This document shows positions 11,399-24,016 of a stretch of 64,000 nucleotides of DNA, piece after piece. The position numbers and the translations under genes are program-made. Under the pieces are notes generated by a model. It had not been told where the DNA came from. It was given only the letters and a program-made list of their open reading frames with translations, and ran no database searches. The stretch is from Dipetalonema caudispina (lineage: Eukaryota > Nematoda > Chromadorea > Rhabditida > Onchocercidae), in the NCBI GenBank assembly GCA_013365325.1, contig JABVXV010000221.1, positions 1-64,000 on the forward strand. Direction: 5' to 3'. Within the stretch, counting starts at the first letter, position 1; each line of letters begins with the position of its first letter.

Positions 11399-14300
11399 AT
11401 GGCATCGAAGCCGAAACGACGAAGGACAGAAGTTTTGGATGTGACAGAAAATATACTTTTGGGAGATGATCTGAAACAAATTAAGAATATTTTGCAGGAC
11501 TTCAAGGTTCCTCCGGGTTTTGTTTAACTTTCATTATAAAAACGAGAGTCATCTAAAATATGCTAACTAACAGGAAAATATTTCGATTAACAGTTATCTA
11601 TGCTCCAATAAGTCGTCGAGTTTAGTCAAATCATGTGGTTATTCAACGACAGATTAGGTCATTGTAGAAAATTAGTGGAGCAAGTTTGGTTATTCTTGCT
11701 GTTGCCTTTAAAGTTAATTCGATTCTCGACATTAGTATATTTTCTCGAGATTTTGATGTTGTCGAGAAAAGCATTGTATCAGAAAAGCATAGCAGATCGG
11801 CATGTTTAGATAATTGGCAAATGTGCTTGCCCGTCGCATTTCATTTGGTATTTTGTCCATGATAGTTGATAGCTGTTTTGTGCAATTGGAGAGGTACTTT
11901 GTCCGCCGTACATGGTAGAAACGTTCCCTGTAAGACGGTGTTTAGCATAACAATTCAAAATGAGAATTCGATTAGTACGAACTAATAGAAATTTTCAGGA
12001 AATAAGAAAAGTTGATGAGCTGGAATTAAAATTGAAGGAATGTCCGCGAATTGGGGTAACGCTGATGACTGTGCTGTGGAAATGTTCCCTGCAAAATTTT
12101 GATGACCAGTTAGTTTTTTGTTTTTGTTTGTTTTGTAAGCTGCCAAAAAAAAAATGCTTAATATTAAGAAGTATAAGTTGGGACGATGCGGAGTACGATC
12201 ACTACAGTAAGAACCGACTTTATTTAATGGAGTTAATCTAGATTTAGGTTATCGATATTCCAAAAGTTTTTTCTTTTTAATTCTTGTGTTCAATCATGCA
12301 TCCATCACTAAACAGTCAAAAAAAGGAAAAAAAGCTCCAGTACTTGAAACATACTTGTCTTGAGCTATGTCTTGAAATGCTATTAAGATACAGGGAAAAC
12401 TAATACTGTTGATAGAATTACCTATCTCTTGCGACTGTTTTCATCAGTTAGAATTAGATCAGAATATTTAGGTTACCTGAGCTTGCATATATATGATATT
12501 TAAAAATCCAGTATCATATTTAATGGATGTTTTCTCGTTTGCAGGCCACAGTGGTTGCAGATTCTACATGATGTTCTGTGTGTTTTGACAAATATATACG
12601 GCACATTGCCATCGTTATGCTCCGAGGTTAGTTTTAATTTTTATTGTTTGTGTAAATTTTACGAACTTGATTAATTTTTTGAGGTTTCAACTCCTTCTAC
12701 TTCAAAATAACTTTCTACTATTGATACATTACAGCTGGCTGAACCGCCTGGAAACTTTGCAAACATTGCAGGTATATTTGAAATCTGTGTTTTATTTAGT
12801 TATTCATTCCTTAAAGTTTGATGTTTTTATCATGTTCCGGACGTTGTAGATAAAATGATACGCACGTTTTGAATTCTGTGTTCATTACAGTTCAGTTAGG
12901 CTTGCAGAATCAATATATATCGAGCAGTCTATGCCAAGCTTAAAAGTAGGAAAGCTTGATTCCAAACATCATCTTTGTAAGGTTGCAACGCTCGAAGTTG
13001 CTAGTTTTATCTGTTATGACATCAGCTACATCCATGTATTTTAATTAAATGTATTCCAAAAAACAATTTAGTTCGCTTGTTGGAAAGTGGTCCGAAAGTA
13101 CCAATGGATGCGAAATGCGAAGTGTTTCGTTTGATATGTAATGTTGCAACAGATCAACGATGTATGGAATTGATTGCCGAAAATACCCATCTGGTGGATC
13201 GTATAGCAATGGCGATTGATCACGAAGTAAATGAAGTAGCTAAAGTAGCCCTTCAAACTGCGAACTTTCTGGCGGTTAACAAAAATGGTATCAAAGTAAG
13301 TTCATTATTTTTTCTGTCAATTATAGAATCGTCGCATGTTACTTTCAACTTAAGCACTCAACAGAGGCGTGAAATTAGTAGCGATCTAGAATAAAAAGAC
13401 GGAAAATTGCGACATGTTAATCGATAAAATCTTCAAAAAAGAGGTCACTGGATATGAATTAGTAGGTTTTTAAGAAAAAATTAGGACCTTGAGTGGAATG
13501 TTCCTTTAAATTAACATGTAGGACTTGAGTGTGTTAACTTGTAGTTCGATTCATTATAAATATGAGGGGCAAGATTACTTTCGGCTGATTCTGTGATTTA
13601 GGCGGTTAAAATTAATAAGGATATGTACAGCATAGCTCTTCTTCCTTAATACACACTAATGTCATTTTTGATGTTAATGGTTAATTCGTTACTGAAAACA
13701 GTTTACTCAATACTGTGGAAACCATGTCCCTGGGCGCAAAAGGAAATAAAAAAAAAAGCCTTTGGTGTTCTGACACTTACGCTACAATGTACTGACAGTG
13801 AAACGAGGTCGACGCTGTGGTAATCAGCTTACATTGATTGAATTTACATGGAAAAACCCTTTATTTTTTATTAGAAAATCTTTTAAAAAAGCTTACACTT
13901 AACATTAAATATGCACAATTATAAAAAAGGAAAGAAAAGGAAGAAAACGATGAATCACCATGTGCCTTGATAACATCACTAAGTGGTTTTTTACTGTGAT
14001 TTCAGGAAACATATCCAGTTTTTGGGTAAATATGCATCAATTGTTTTCTTATATGTTAATATTTCTGCTTTCCAAGTAATAAATTCCTGCATTCTCGGTA
14101 TAGTTCGATAGAATAGCTTTAAGCAGTTCTCCGTTACACTTTCATCTTTTTCTGCGCAACAAATTCTCTCATGTCTTATGCTTTCATCAATATGGAATGT
14201 GGTGTAGTGAGAACAAGATAGTGTTAAATAACCAAAGTAATTATTAGTCCTTAGGCTTTATTGTTTGCTAGGTTGAAATAGAGTTATATTTGGTTTTGTT

Positions 14301-17300
14301 GGCTTGTGAAGCTGTGGTACCTGTTTATCATGATAAGCGCGGATTGCCTCTTCTGGATAATCCTTATTTGCCTGGAAAGCAACGAGATACGTCAATAACT
14401 CTGGAAGTGTTCTCATTATTCACTTTGAACAATAAGCAGTATTACACTGTCATAGAGGCAATAAATGATCCATCGATAATGTAACGAAATCTCAATTGAT
14501 AAATGAAATGACTTAACTGCACTACCTTTGCAACTAGACCACTGTGCGCGAGCACATTCTTCGACTGCTCTTCCTGTTCGTCACCGTAATCTTCTTGCGA
14601 TGCATCTTGTCCCTCCAATTTCTTCTCCTGATTTCTCTCAGATTCCGAAATAAGCCGCGTTTTCCGAGTTCTTCTTACACCACCGGCGATTTTTTCGGCC
14701 GGCGCATGACCACCTTTTAATAGGTCACTCAGCTTGCTTTCACTCATTCAACTATATGGTACTCTAGAAATGAAATTTAAATACTTAAGTTGAAATCATG
14801 CGGAGAAAGTAATAGTTATATATCCATGCAGTTGATTTATTCGACACTTAAAAATAGTAAAGTATAACATTCAAGTTTATCAGTTACGTCTAAAGATGAA
14901 TATTAAAATATATCTTTAAATATCTAACGAAATATGTTTAATATAATTTGATAGATGTAATATCGTTTTTCATCTTGCGAGGAAGAAGTTATTTCTTGAG
15001 TAAATGACATTTATGACCACAGTCAAAAAGTTTATTGACTTAGATACCTATTTGTCTATTAACCTAGCTTATGCAATCATTTATTTCTCTCCCGATTTTA
15101 TTTATTTTATTATATTTCTACCCTCTATTACCTAATGCTATGTTCTTTGTTTTGAAATGTTGACCACCTCTGCGAATACTGAAGTATATTGTTTCTTTAT
15201 CCTCGTTCTATAGCTGATTCAGACCCAAATATATACATATATACATTTTTTCTTTTAATTGGCTAACATTAAGTCTCGAAATTTGAGGTTCAAGTTTTAT
15301 TTTAAAATCTAAGTATTAAAAGACGAAACTCAAACGTAGAACTCTAAGCACATCTTGTATATCAACCGCAAGACATTTTCCCCATGGAAGAAAGCACCCA
15401 CATACGACGCGAATAGCCGACGACGCACGCGACACACCTGTTATTTACTATGAGAGGCGTGGCCTCCAATCCCATTACGTGGGACGGAGTGCAAATGGAA
15501 TGTCTTAAATATTCAGGATAAAAAGTACATTTCAGGTTTGGCAGCATAAAGTAAGGAGAGATTCACTAATACTATACGACATAAATAAGTGATTAGAATA
15601 GCTTAAATTTCTATAACGTCAGAAAATCTAGCTGTATGTGATATATTTATGTGTTCACTCTATTTGATGGCTTACGATGCCACGAATAATTGAGAAAGAG
15701 TGATGTCATCGGTATATTGAATATGGAGAAGTAGAAAATGTATTATATTTTTCAATAGTAAAAACAATCCTCCGATGTTCAATGATAAAGATTTAAAATT
15801 CTGTCAGCCTCATCTAACATTCATTACGTCGTGACTTCGTTTTTAAGTCATTCAGAAAAAAATTCTCTTGCTTCAAAGTTACGGCTAAAATAGGATGTGC
15901 AGAAATAGAAGGAGTGTTAAAGAAAATTGAAATTTTTATAACTAAATTCGATTACTTCGTAGTATTTCATCTCAGCAAATTAAACTAGGATTCTAAAAAT
16001 TTGGAAATATTTCAATACACTCCTTTTTTAGCGTTTATTATTATCAAATGTCGGTCTTTACCTCGGTAATTTGTTGCATCGTACGAAAGAAATGAATGAA
16101 GGGTTTGGACGTGAAACACAACAGGCCGTCTTACAATTGATTTGTCGCTTTGTTCGATATAAAGGTACGAAACGAATTGGACGACAACTAGCAGGAAGGT
16201 TGGAACTAAATCAGAATTTTTGAGGTTTTTCCATTCCTAGGGAATGGAGTATCAGATTAATTAATTTCCCCAGTGGTAGCTTTTTGTAGTATCTAAATTA
16301 AATTGGAAAAACAGTTCATCAGTGCTTCTGGCCAGAGTCAAAGATCCTTGTTCAGATCAGGTTTTTTCTTCAACAGTCAGAGAAGTCGAAGTTGCAACAA
16401 CATAATGATACTGGTGAAAAAAGCTATACGATGATAAGCAAAATGAAGAAGAAATTCCTGTCATTTTTTTTTTTTTTTTCATTTTACTTTTCAGTAATGG
16501 TGTGGGTGTTTTGTTGGATTGTTTTCTGCAAGGCCAGTGCGAAAGCTATATTGTGGAAATGTGTAATGCATCATTCGAACTTCGTGAACAGTTCGAAACA
16601 CCAGGCTGTATAACGAAAATTGTTGAGACACATCCACGTCCCGAATATATGCTAAAAATGCTTTTGTGTTTTGCGCAGGTATGTCAGGGAAATCAGTGTA
16701 AAAGAGAAATGTTCTCTAAAGAAGGTCAGGAGATGAGTGACTTGAGATGCTTTTTTTGAGAATACAGAGTGTAAAGCAAGAAGAAGATGGGATGAGGTAT
16801 AGATAAAGAAAGAGATAGATTTCTTTTTTAAACGAAAACGTGGGAGATCGATTTGATTTTCGGATGAGTTTGAATATTTGTGAAATTTATGATTTCACAA
16901 TTTATGATTTTCACTAATTAGATTTATGATTTAAGGATGCCTGGGGTCGAGCAGCACTTCGCGGACACGGTGCACTGGATATACTCGTTGATGGACTCGA
17001 AAAAGCTGATTCTGTACAGCAAGTACTGATCGTCAACACGCTTCGGTACGGAATACTTCATTGCACTATCAGTTTTACATTATTTTACTGATAATATGGA
17101 AATTTATTATTTAATGTTGAAGAGGGAAGAATGGGATGAAAGTAGAAAGCAGTAAGAAGGGAGGAAAGTCATGAAAAAAGGAATTCAGAGAGTATTCAAG
17201 GAAGAAAAGTAGGTGCATTGTTAAATTAGGGGATTTTTTGTGTATTATTACCAGTGATTTGTATGATTTTCCATGGATATTCAAATTCTAGATACTTTGT

Positions 17301-18525
17301 ACATGACGGAAGTGGACTAAGCTATTTGACATTTTCCACCAAATTTCTGGATATTGTTGTGGATCACATCAATCTTTATTTGAACAAAAATAGACGTATC
17401 TGCAGTGTGAGTTTCCAGTTTTCGTTTTCGGCCTATTATTCTATTAAACTGTAAATAGCTGACACATTTATTTGCATTATATTTTATTATATTCGACAAA
17501 GTGATGTTTGTCCAAAGCATTGTGATCTGTCACACGTTGGTTTAGCACATCATAGAAACAGCATAAGTTGGGTTCCTTATGATATTTGAATTATTTCAGA
17601 TTTAGAAACTTTTTTCATGCTCATAAATGTGTTAGTTTTATGTAGTGCAGCTTTGGAAAATTCTTTCCAACAAAATCCTTTTCGCTATTATTTTAAAACT
17701 TTCCTAAATGTCGAAAGCGAAGTTTCATCATTTTTAAGCCAACCTCATTTGTAATTTTGATCAAGTAAGGTCGAGTTACCCTATTATTTTTATAGCACGA
17801 AATACTGATTTTTCTCCCTTTTCTCCCCTTTAAGGATCTAAAATTTTCTAGATATATTTGATAAAAGCATGCTTCAGATGATGTCAAGTCGAGCGGTTGA
17901 TGAATGTACAATTCACAGTAAAGTAGGACGTCGTAGAACAGAATGCTTATGTTGTAAAATGATGGTAAGCATATTTTAAACAATAATTTGGATAAGAATT
18001 AGCACGGTGAACATAATTTCGGAATATGATTTCCGTTTTCCTGAATAAATGAAGGATTTAGTCTGAAATTGAGCATTCCTGAAACTTACAATGTTTAGGT
18101 ATGAAAACTTTCCTTTAGATCTTTACGAAGGAGAAATTAATTACAGTTGTTGCCATTTCATTCAACGAACCTTGATGTACTTGCCCACGTTGTGGACTCT
18201 GAAGCATTCTCATCCAGAAAATTAGTCGAATTTTCGTGGAGCCCATCGCAATCACCGCCACCTGGAATGTGTTCACCACAGATGTCACCAAAAAGAATGT
18301 CACTGTTTGAGTTTTTCCTTTTTTTTAGTTTACTATTTATGGGGTCAAACTATAAATACTAATTTATCCTGAAGAGGAGAAATATTTGACCGCAGCAACA
18401 TCATCACCGATTACAGCAAACAATGAGAAAATAATACATATGATGTAATAAAATGTTCGACCCATTTGAAACGTCTATTTTTACACTTCCTGTTTTATGT
18501 TTGATCACCTCAGAACAACAGTTTT

Positions 18526-18567
<42 letters not shown>

Positions 18568-21500
18568 ATGTTGATAAGATAATTCATCATTTTTAACATT
18601 AGATTGTTTTGCTTGGTATATCGTAAGCCGAATCAATTATCTTCTTCGTTTCGGAAATACAGCGGTAAACTAATTGCTGGGGATGTCTGGCAAAAATGTC
18701 AAATAGTTGAAATTTTTGAGTATCGAAGTTAATCTTATATAGTGAAAGTAAACTGTTAAATAAAAGTTGCAGTTCGCCGACATCGTTGATGGATGAATAT
18801 ATTGAATGCATGGAACGTCCGACATCAACAAATAATAGTAGCAGTTATTTGAGTCGCGCTTCACATTCACCTTTCAAAAATACAGAGGTACATATCAATT
18901 ATTAGTTTATTTTAACGGAAATGCTGTCAGCGTTTCTGTGATTATTGCAGTGGATAGCATATATTGGATAAAGGCCGATATAGATTTGAAGTGTTAAACT
19001 TTACATTATACTTAAATGTCTGTTTGAGACATCTCGTTCATTGTACTTGGCGAAAATAGTGATAATTGATTAATAATTTATGAAAGAGAAGTGCAAGGTG
19101 TCTGAATTGTCCAGGAACGTTTCGGTAATGGTAGTCTTGTTTTGCAGTTATAAAGATGCGGGTTTAATGTTAACTGCGGAAGCTGTATCATATGTCCGAT
19201 TATAGCATTATATATTACTACATTATAAGTTGTTATAGCTCGTCGTTGGTGAATTATACATTTTGGCTTGGTTATCACACAGTGAGTCTAACATGAGACG
19301 ATTGATTACATCAAAAGTAACTTTTCCTCATTATTTATGCAAAAAAGTTTTTTAAAGGAATAGTTTTAATGTTAATGAATAGCAGCATGGATTGAACATT
19401 TAACATGTGCAATCCATGCTGCTGTTCATTTAACATTTAACACATTCAATTCATAACATAAAGAATAACAGTTCAGATTAAATAAGCAAGAATTAAGAAG
19501 TTCTCAAAAAACTAAAAAACAAAAGTAGTTGGAGCAAATAGAAAGTAACTAAAGTGAGGCTGTCTTTATCGAAACATAACCTTCTTATGTAGTGCAAAAT
19601 ATCGTGTTCCAGATTGTCAACACCTTGCTGCAATATATCTCTGAAGCACCATCGATGGTTTCCAAAGCACCACGTACAATACGGCGAATTTTTCGGCATC
19701 GTTTAGCAGTGGAAAATTTGTCTCGTTTAGAGTTGCATACACTCGTCATACATATTCTTTTGACGCGGAAATGCGAAGTCGGAAAGTATGCTTTTTTGTT
19801 TTATTGTTTTGTTGTGATGCAAATATGTAAATTTACTCGTGCAACGTGGTAGAGAATATAGTCATTACTGACCACATCAGTCTACATATGTTGTTAGTTC
19901 GCAGCATTAAAATTACATAACCAAATGACCAAATAATTCCAATTTCAAATACTTTTAGCATACAACGTTGCTTGGTTCTTTGTTTTTATATCTCATGTTG
20001 ATAAAATATATGCATGTTTAATTCTCTTAAAAAAGGAAAAAAAAGCTTTATGAAAAATTAGTTTTTTGTAGCAGCTAGCATTTAATTATATTCCATTCAG
20101 AAGCAGCAATTGATATCATATCATTAAGAAATCGTAATTTGATTAATTTCTGCTTAATATTCATCTAAAAGTATTTATATTTTCAGACGAATTTCACAAT
20201 GCTCTGAATGTGCAATAAGAAGTGATTTTGGTAATGCGTTGTTGGAAGAATTTTCATCTCATATCGATGCACCGTTTGGATTAGAAGTACTTAAAAATGT
20301 ATACAAATCAAACGATGAAATTGAACAAATGAAGGCTTGTATTGCAACGTTACATCTTGTTAGGTATCTCTTCCATACCTTGTTTTATATATATATATAT
20401 GAGGGATAAGGAGGGAAGGATTTGGAATAGCTATCTTTTATGCGCATTACATACCACAAATTACAAATGTTGAACTGTGAACTGAGAGAAATTAAGACGG
20501 TAAAACTTTGGCTTACCTGTTATGTTGAAGCTAAATTAGATCATATCACATGCTCTTATAATAGTATTTATTAGAAACATGCCGTTTAGTAATACCTTTT
20601 GAATAGTAGTAATGTTTTAAAATCACGTTTCGGCATTTAGTTTGATCATTTATGATTACGATTATTTAGGGCCATGATAGAATTTTGTGAACATTATTTT
20701 TAAACAGATTTGAGTTTTATATATGAATCGACTCACGGTTTTCTCACATGAAGGCTCTGTCGACTTCACTCCTCGTTTGAGCAGTAATCTGTGTGAGGTA
20801 GAATACTGTGATTGCTTAGCATTAAATTTACTCTTATGAATCGAAACTCCTTAGTTGAAATTATGTTATTTTTGTTAATTGAAATTGTGAAATGAGAGAA
20901 TTTTTTCTCAAATTGGTATGCGTAGCTTTCAAACATTTTGCAGAAGAGTAGATAACTGGAAACGCATGCTTGTGACCCATAAACCGGTTGAGCGTCTTTT
21001 GGCAAAATTACGTGAAATGTTGGTTGACAACAATTATGAAGAAAACTGGCAGATAACAACATATTGTGAAGGGGTATACTTTTTTTTCAAGCTCTTTTCA
21101 TGCTGAAATATGTGGCACTTAGAAGGGTAGGAGAATATGGATCTTGGCAGATATTTTGAGAGCAAAGACGCTAAAAGTTATGCCTCGACTCCAAATTTTT
21201 TTCTTTTCTTCTCAGTAGGTAAATTATGTGGTGTACAAGAAATAAAACTATTTACTTATCAAATGTGGTTAACGTCATGTTTAGAATTATATATACATGT
21301 TTATTGCGTGTTTGTTTGGTCCATGTTCAGTGTAAATTCATTCTCTAATAATGTTACAGTAATGGTAGGCGAAAATGGCGGCTGCTTTTGGGAATTGTGA
21401 AACTTTATTTATGAAACAACATAATCCTTTTTTACTAAACAGTTATCAGTGTTATCGGGAATCTTAATCACTAGTGTCTTAATATAGATCAAATAAAATG

Positions 21501-23647
21501 ACTGACGGCTAACATCGTAAGCTGACAGAGACATGCATCATCGCGTCCGACGTACAAGTTTGCTATCCTAGTACAGAATGCTGAGTAGTTAAACGTCTCT
21601 GCTGATTCCCCGACAAGCTAATTGTCCGTGCATTCATTGCGTTAAAATTGTTGGGTAAATTTCTTGTTTTGGATCAAATGTAATCTTTCCAGCCAACGTT
21701 AGTTCGTCAAATTTTGGTTGCGCTATCATTTTTGGTCCCATCAAATGTATTGTCGAATTCGTTACACGCTATCTGGAGTGATATCTCCATCTATATCAAT
21801 AGGGATATGCCACCCAGTAAATGTGTTGTGAAGGAAGCGATGTTACTATCAAGAAAGGTCGTGCCAGCAACATCCAGTTTACCGGAATTCATCAAATTTA
21901 AATATGGTAAACTAACGGAAGTCGTTCCGAAGAAATGTTTGTGTGAAGCAAGTGAATATTTTCGGGTAAATTTTTTGCCACCGTATTAGGATTCGATTTT
22001 ACCAATGTCGTAATCTGCATATATTACAAATTAAAGAAATCTTAAATTGAATAAATATGTCACATTTTTAGAAGACTGAGTAGTACCATCAAAATGAGAT
22101 ACTGTACACAAAGTATTATAGCAGTTAGATAACTCACTATAGCTGAATATTGTTCAGTTGAATATTTCTTAATACTCGGCAGTTGCTGTAAGTGCAAACG
22201 TTAAGTAGATCACATTTTCCAGCTATATTCAAAAATTCCTCTCTTTTTCTTCATTCTGTTATTAGTGGATACTTTCTAGTGTTTCACATGTTTGCTTTTA
22301 ATTCCTCCTGGAAATCTTTGAAAAAATTGGTATTCTAATAGTTTCGTCCCGGGGAATTACACGTTTCTCGATTAACGACACGTTTTAATTCCTTGTACTG
22401 ACAAAATACTTTTAACACTCTTAACCCTCAAAATGTTACATGTGAATTATTTGTTTCTTTAATGAAGTTGATCATTGGAAACTTAAGTTGATTTTTAGGG
22501 CATGTTTGGAAATGGATTTTCGGAACAATTCCGGGATACGTTTGAATTTGACGAAGAGGAAGAACAATGCTCTTTTCGTTTATTCTCCATTTTCTTGCAT
22601 TATTTAAGTGGCTGCGGCAAGTCATGCGTGAGAATAACTGAAAGTGATATACCAGCTCTGCTTAAGGTGACTGATTCTTGTATATTCCCAAATTATATTG
22701 TCAGCGCAACATGCTGTCTTAGTCTTGTGTAGTCACTGGATTTAATCTTTGGTAGCATGAACTACATAGGCTAGATGAATGCTTGACTATATTAGATATG
22801 CGGTTATACTGTTACTAAAAGATATAGGTTACCTAATAATTATCAAACAGTCCTAATATGTAGCATATTCGCGCTTCCTTAGACTTAATATTATATCTGC
22901 GGAAATTCAGGGGATGAAAAGTAAAAACCCGAGCGAATGGAGGTAAAAAGCAAGTAGCTTCTGAATCATATAAAATTTCTTCCTGTAAATAGATGATTAT
23001 GAATGTTAAGTGTTGCAGCTATCAGATCGCTACCTGTGCACAGGGATAAGCTCCAGGTTATTAGCTTATGAAAGTCCTCTCAGAAATTTGATCACTGGTG
23101 AAACACTGCCGAATTATTTGGAAGTTATGCTCTCTACTGGAAGTGATACATATAACGTTCTGAGAGATGCTTGTATAAGCTGCCTGCTGAGGTCTTTTTT
23201 TTTATCGAATCATTTCAATGAGAAATATTGCCGGAGAGCTGTCTTGAACAGTGACTTGCATTATCGTCTCATTTGTAAATGAAAACATGATTTTTTAGGG
23301 CTTTTTTAATTGCTCCCATATTTTATAATTGTAAAAAAAAAGATTGAATAACATACCAATCGCACTTTTTACAAATAATTTGGTAATTTATCGATAGTTG
23401 TGGATAAAATTTTTAAGTCCGTAGAAAAGTATGTTATGAGTAATTGACACCACTCATAATAGGATTCAAAAATTTTTGATCTCCTTTCTATTTCAGGGGT
23501 TGTACAGAGGAGCAAATGTTTACGGCGCTTAAAGTAGTGGCCGGTAATCCTGTTGCAGTGGACGCGTTAATGGAAATATTGCAGACATTTTTGTTGACAT
23601 ACTGTCGACGGAGAAAAATCAAGTATGATGAGATAAAAGCAACCTAG
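11399..23647 (+). CDS. ARM-repeat and BTB-domain protein, ARMC5-like
   Basis: Nineteen exons join in phase to 901 residues (human ARMC5 is about 935): 11399-11506, 11999-12055, 12552-12626, 12735-12771, 13072-13295, 16032-16198, 16495-16678, 16936-17045, 17292-17404, 17852-17964, 18147-18304, 18773-18887, 19613-19785, 20187-20363, 20944-21073, 21693-21965, 22499-22666, 23019-23191, 23497-23647. A basic N-terminus (SKPKRRR) precedes armadillo-like helices at about residues 70-360, a Ser/Pro-rich linker (about 398-487), more helical repeats, then a BTB-like fold at about 680-800 (EYFRGMFGNGFSEQFRDTF) and a helical tail. This order matches ARMC5, which in mammals works with CUL3 in degrading the RNA polymerase II subunit RPB1; that role is inferred here, not seen. 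The gene hosts an antisense gene in intron 5 and converges on psf-2, 369 bp away. Assignment to ARMC5 rests on architecture; another ARM/BTB family is possible. Confidence 0.72.
14258..14747 (-). CDS. dap-1: DAP1-family small protein, nested antisense gene
   Basis: Two exons, 14747-14526 and 14371-14258, joined in phase 0 across a 154-bp intron (donor GTAGTG, acceptor TTTCCAG), give 111 residues; human death-associated protein 1 has 102. The N-terminal LLKGGHAPAEKIAGGVRR resembles the Gly-His-Pro-Pro-Ala-x-Lys-x-Gly-Gly segment of DAP1. The end of exon 1 and start of exon 2 (HSGLVAKANKDYPEEAIRAY) match the DAP1 SGV-x-A-x-x-DKDFP segment. The middle is acidic and charged with many Glu/Gln, so the protein is probably disordered. 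In mammals DAP1 is a regulator of autophagy linked to mTOR and has been tied to ribosome dormancy; the role here is inferred. The whole gene lies within one intron of the ARMC5-like gene on the opposite strand and has its own acceptor-like site 16 nt before the ATG. Confidence 0.78.
14764..14770 (-). promoter_or_regulatory. Probable trans-splice acceptor of dap-1
   Basis: On the minus strand TTTCTAG ends 16 nt upstream of the dap-1 ATG. It supports the start and suggests independent expression despite nesting. Confidence 0.45.
15362..15547. other. GC-rich, foldable island in intron 5
   Basis: The island stands out from flanking AT-rich sequence. It can close with AAGACATT (15370-15377) pairing to AATGTCTT (15499-15506), and contains two adjacent perfect small hairpins: GAGGC/GCCTC (15454-15466, 3-nt loop) and TCCCA/TGGGA (15470-15484, 5-nt loop). 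It is also open for 61 codons on the minus strand, with no recognised similarity. It may be a structured RNA, a regulatory element or an unrecognised exon. Confidence 0.35.
18522..18557 (+). repeat. Poly-T tract
   Basis: A run of about 35 nearly pure T in an intron of the ARMC5-like gene. It is a low-complexity tract with no further meaning seen. Confidence 0.9.
19368..19437. ncRNA. Long near-perfect hairpin, possible pre-miRNA-like RNA
   Basis: The arm 19368-19394 and the reverse complement of 19410-19437 agree at 26 of 28 positions (one bulge, one mismatch that is a G-U wobble in RNA), leaving a 15-nt loop. The inner 14 bp (AGCAGCATGGATTG) are perfect. Size and loop are compatible with a microRNA precursor inside an intron, but without small-RNA data it may equally be a palindrome of mobile origin. 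Confidence 0.4.
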
Positions 23648-24016
23648 ATGTTGAATTCGATAAGCATAAATGATTTTCTGTGTAAGTTGAGAAAGTGCTT
23701 TCGAAATTAATATTCTAACTGTTCAAGGAAGGTATGGATGTAATTACTGTAATTTTTAATTTGCTGAAGGCAAAAGAAAACTCTGGATAGTGACTTTATT
23801 TCGACGAATTATTCTCCAGTTGTTGCTACATGAGAAATAAAAATGGAAGGGGAAAAAAGTAGGGGTAAAAGAGGGTTCTAAAATAGAAAAAGTTTAAACT
23901 TCCTTATCAGTATTATTCTTCGTGATATATTATTCTCCTTGTCATGATCCAATAGAAAAACAATAAGGTGCAGCAACGGATAGTGCTTCGCATAAAAACA
24001 AATAAGAAGTTTCTTT
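23648..24016. other. Convergent intergenic gap between the ARMC5-like gene and psf-2
   Basis: The gap of 369 bp lies between two stop codons facing each other and should hold both 3' UTRs. An AATAAA occurs on the plus strand near 23834. I see no other feature. Confidence 0.7.

Larger units (their letters stand above)
13296..16031 (+). other. Large intron 5 of the ARMC5-like gene
   Basis: A 2.7 kb intron bounded by a GTAAGT donor and a TTTTTTAG acceptor. It contains the complete antisense DAP1-like gene (14258-14747) and a GC-richer, foldable island (15362-15547). The rest is ordinary AT-rich sequence with short A and T runs. Confidence 0.7.
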
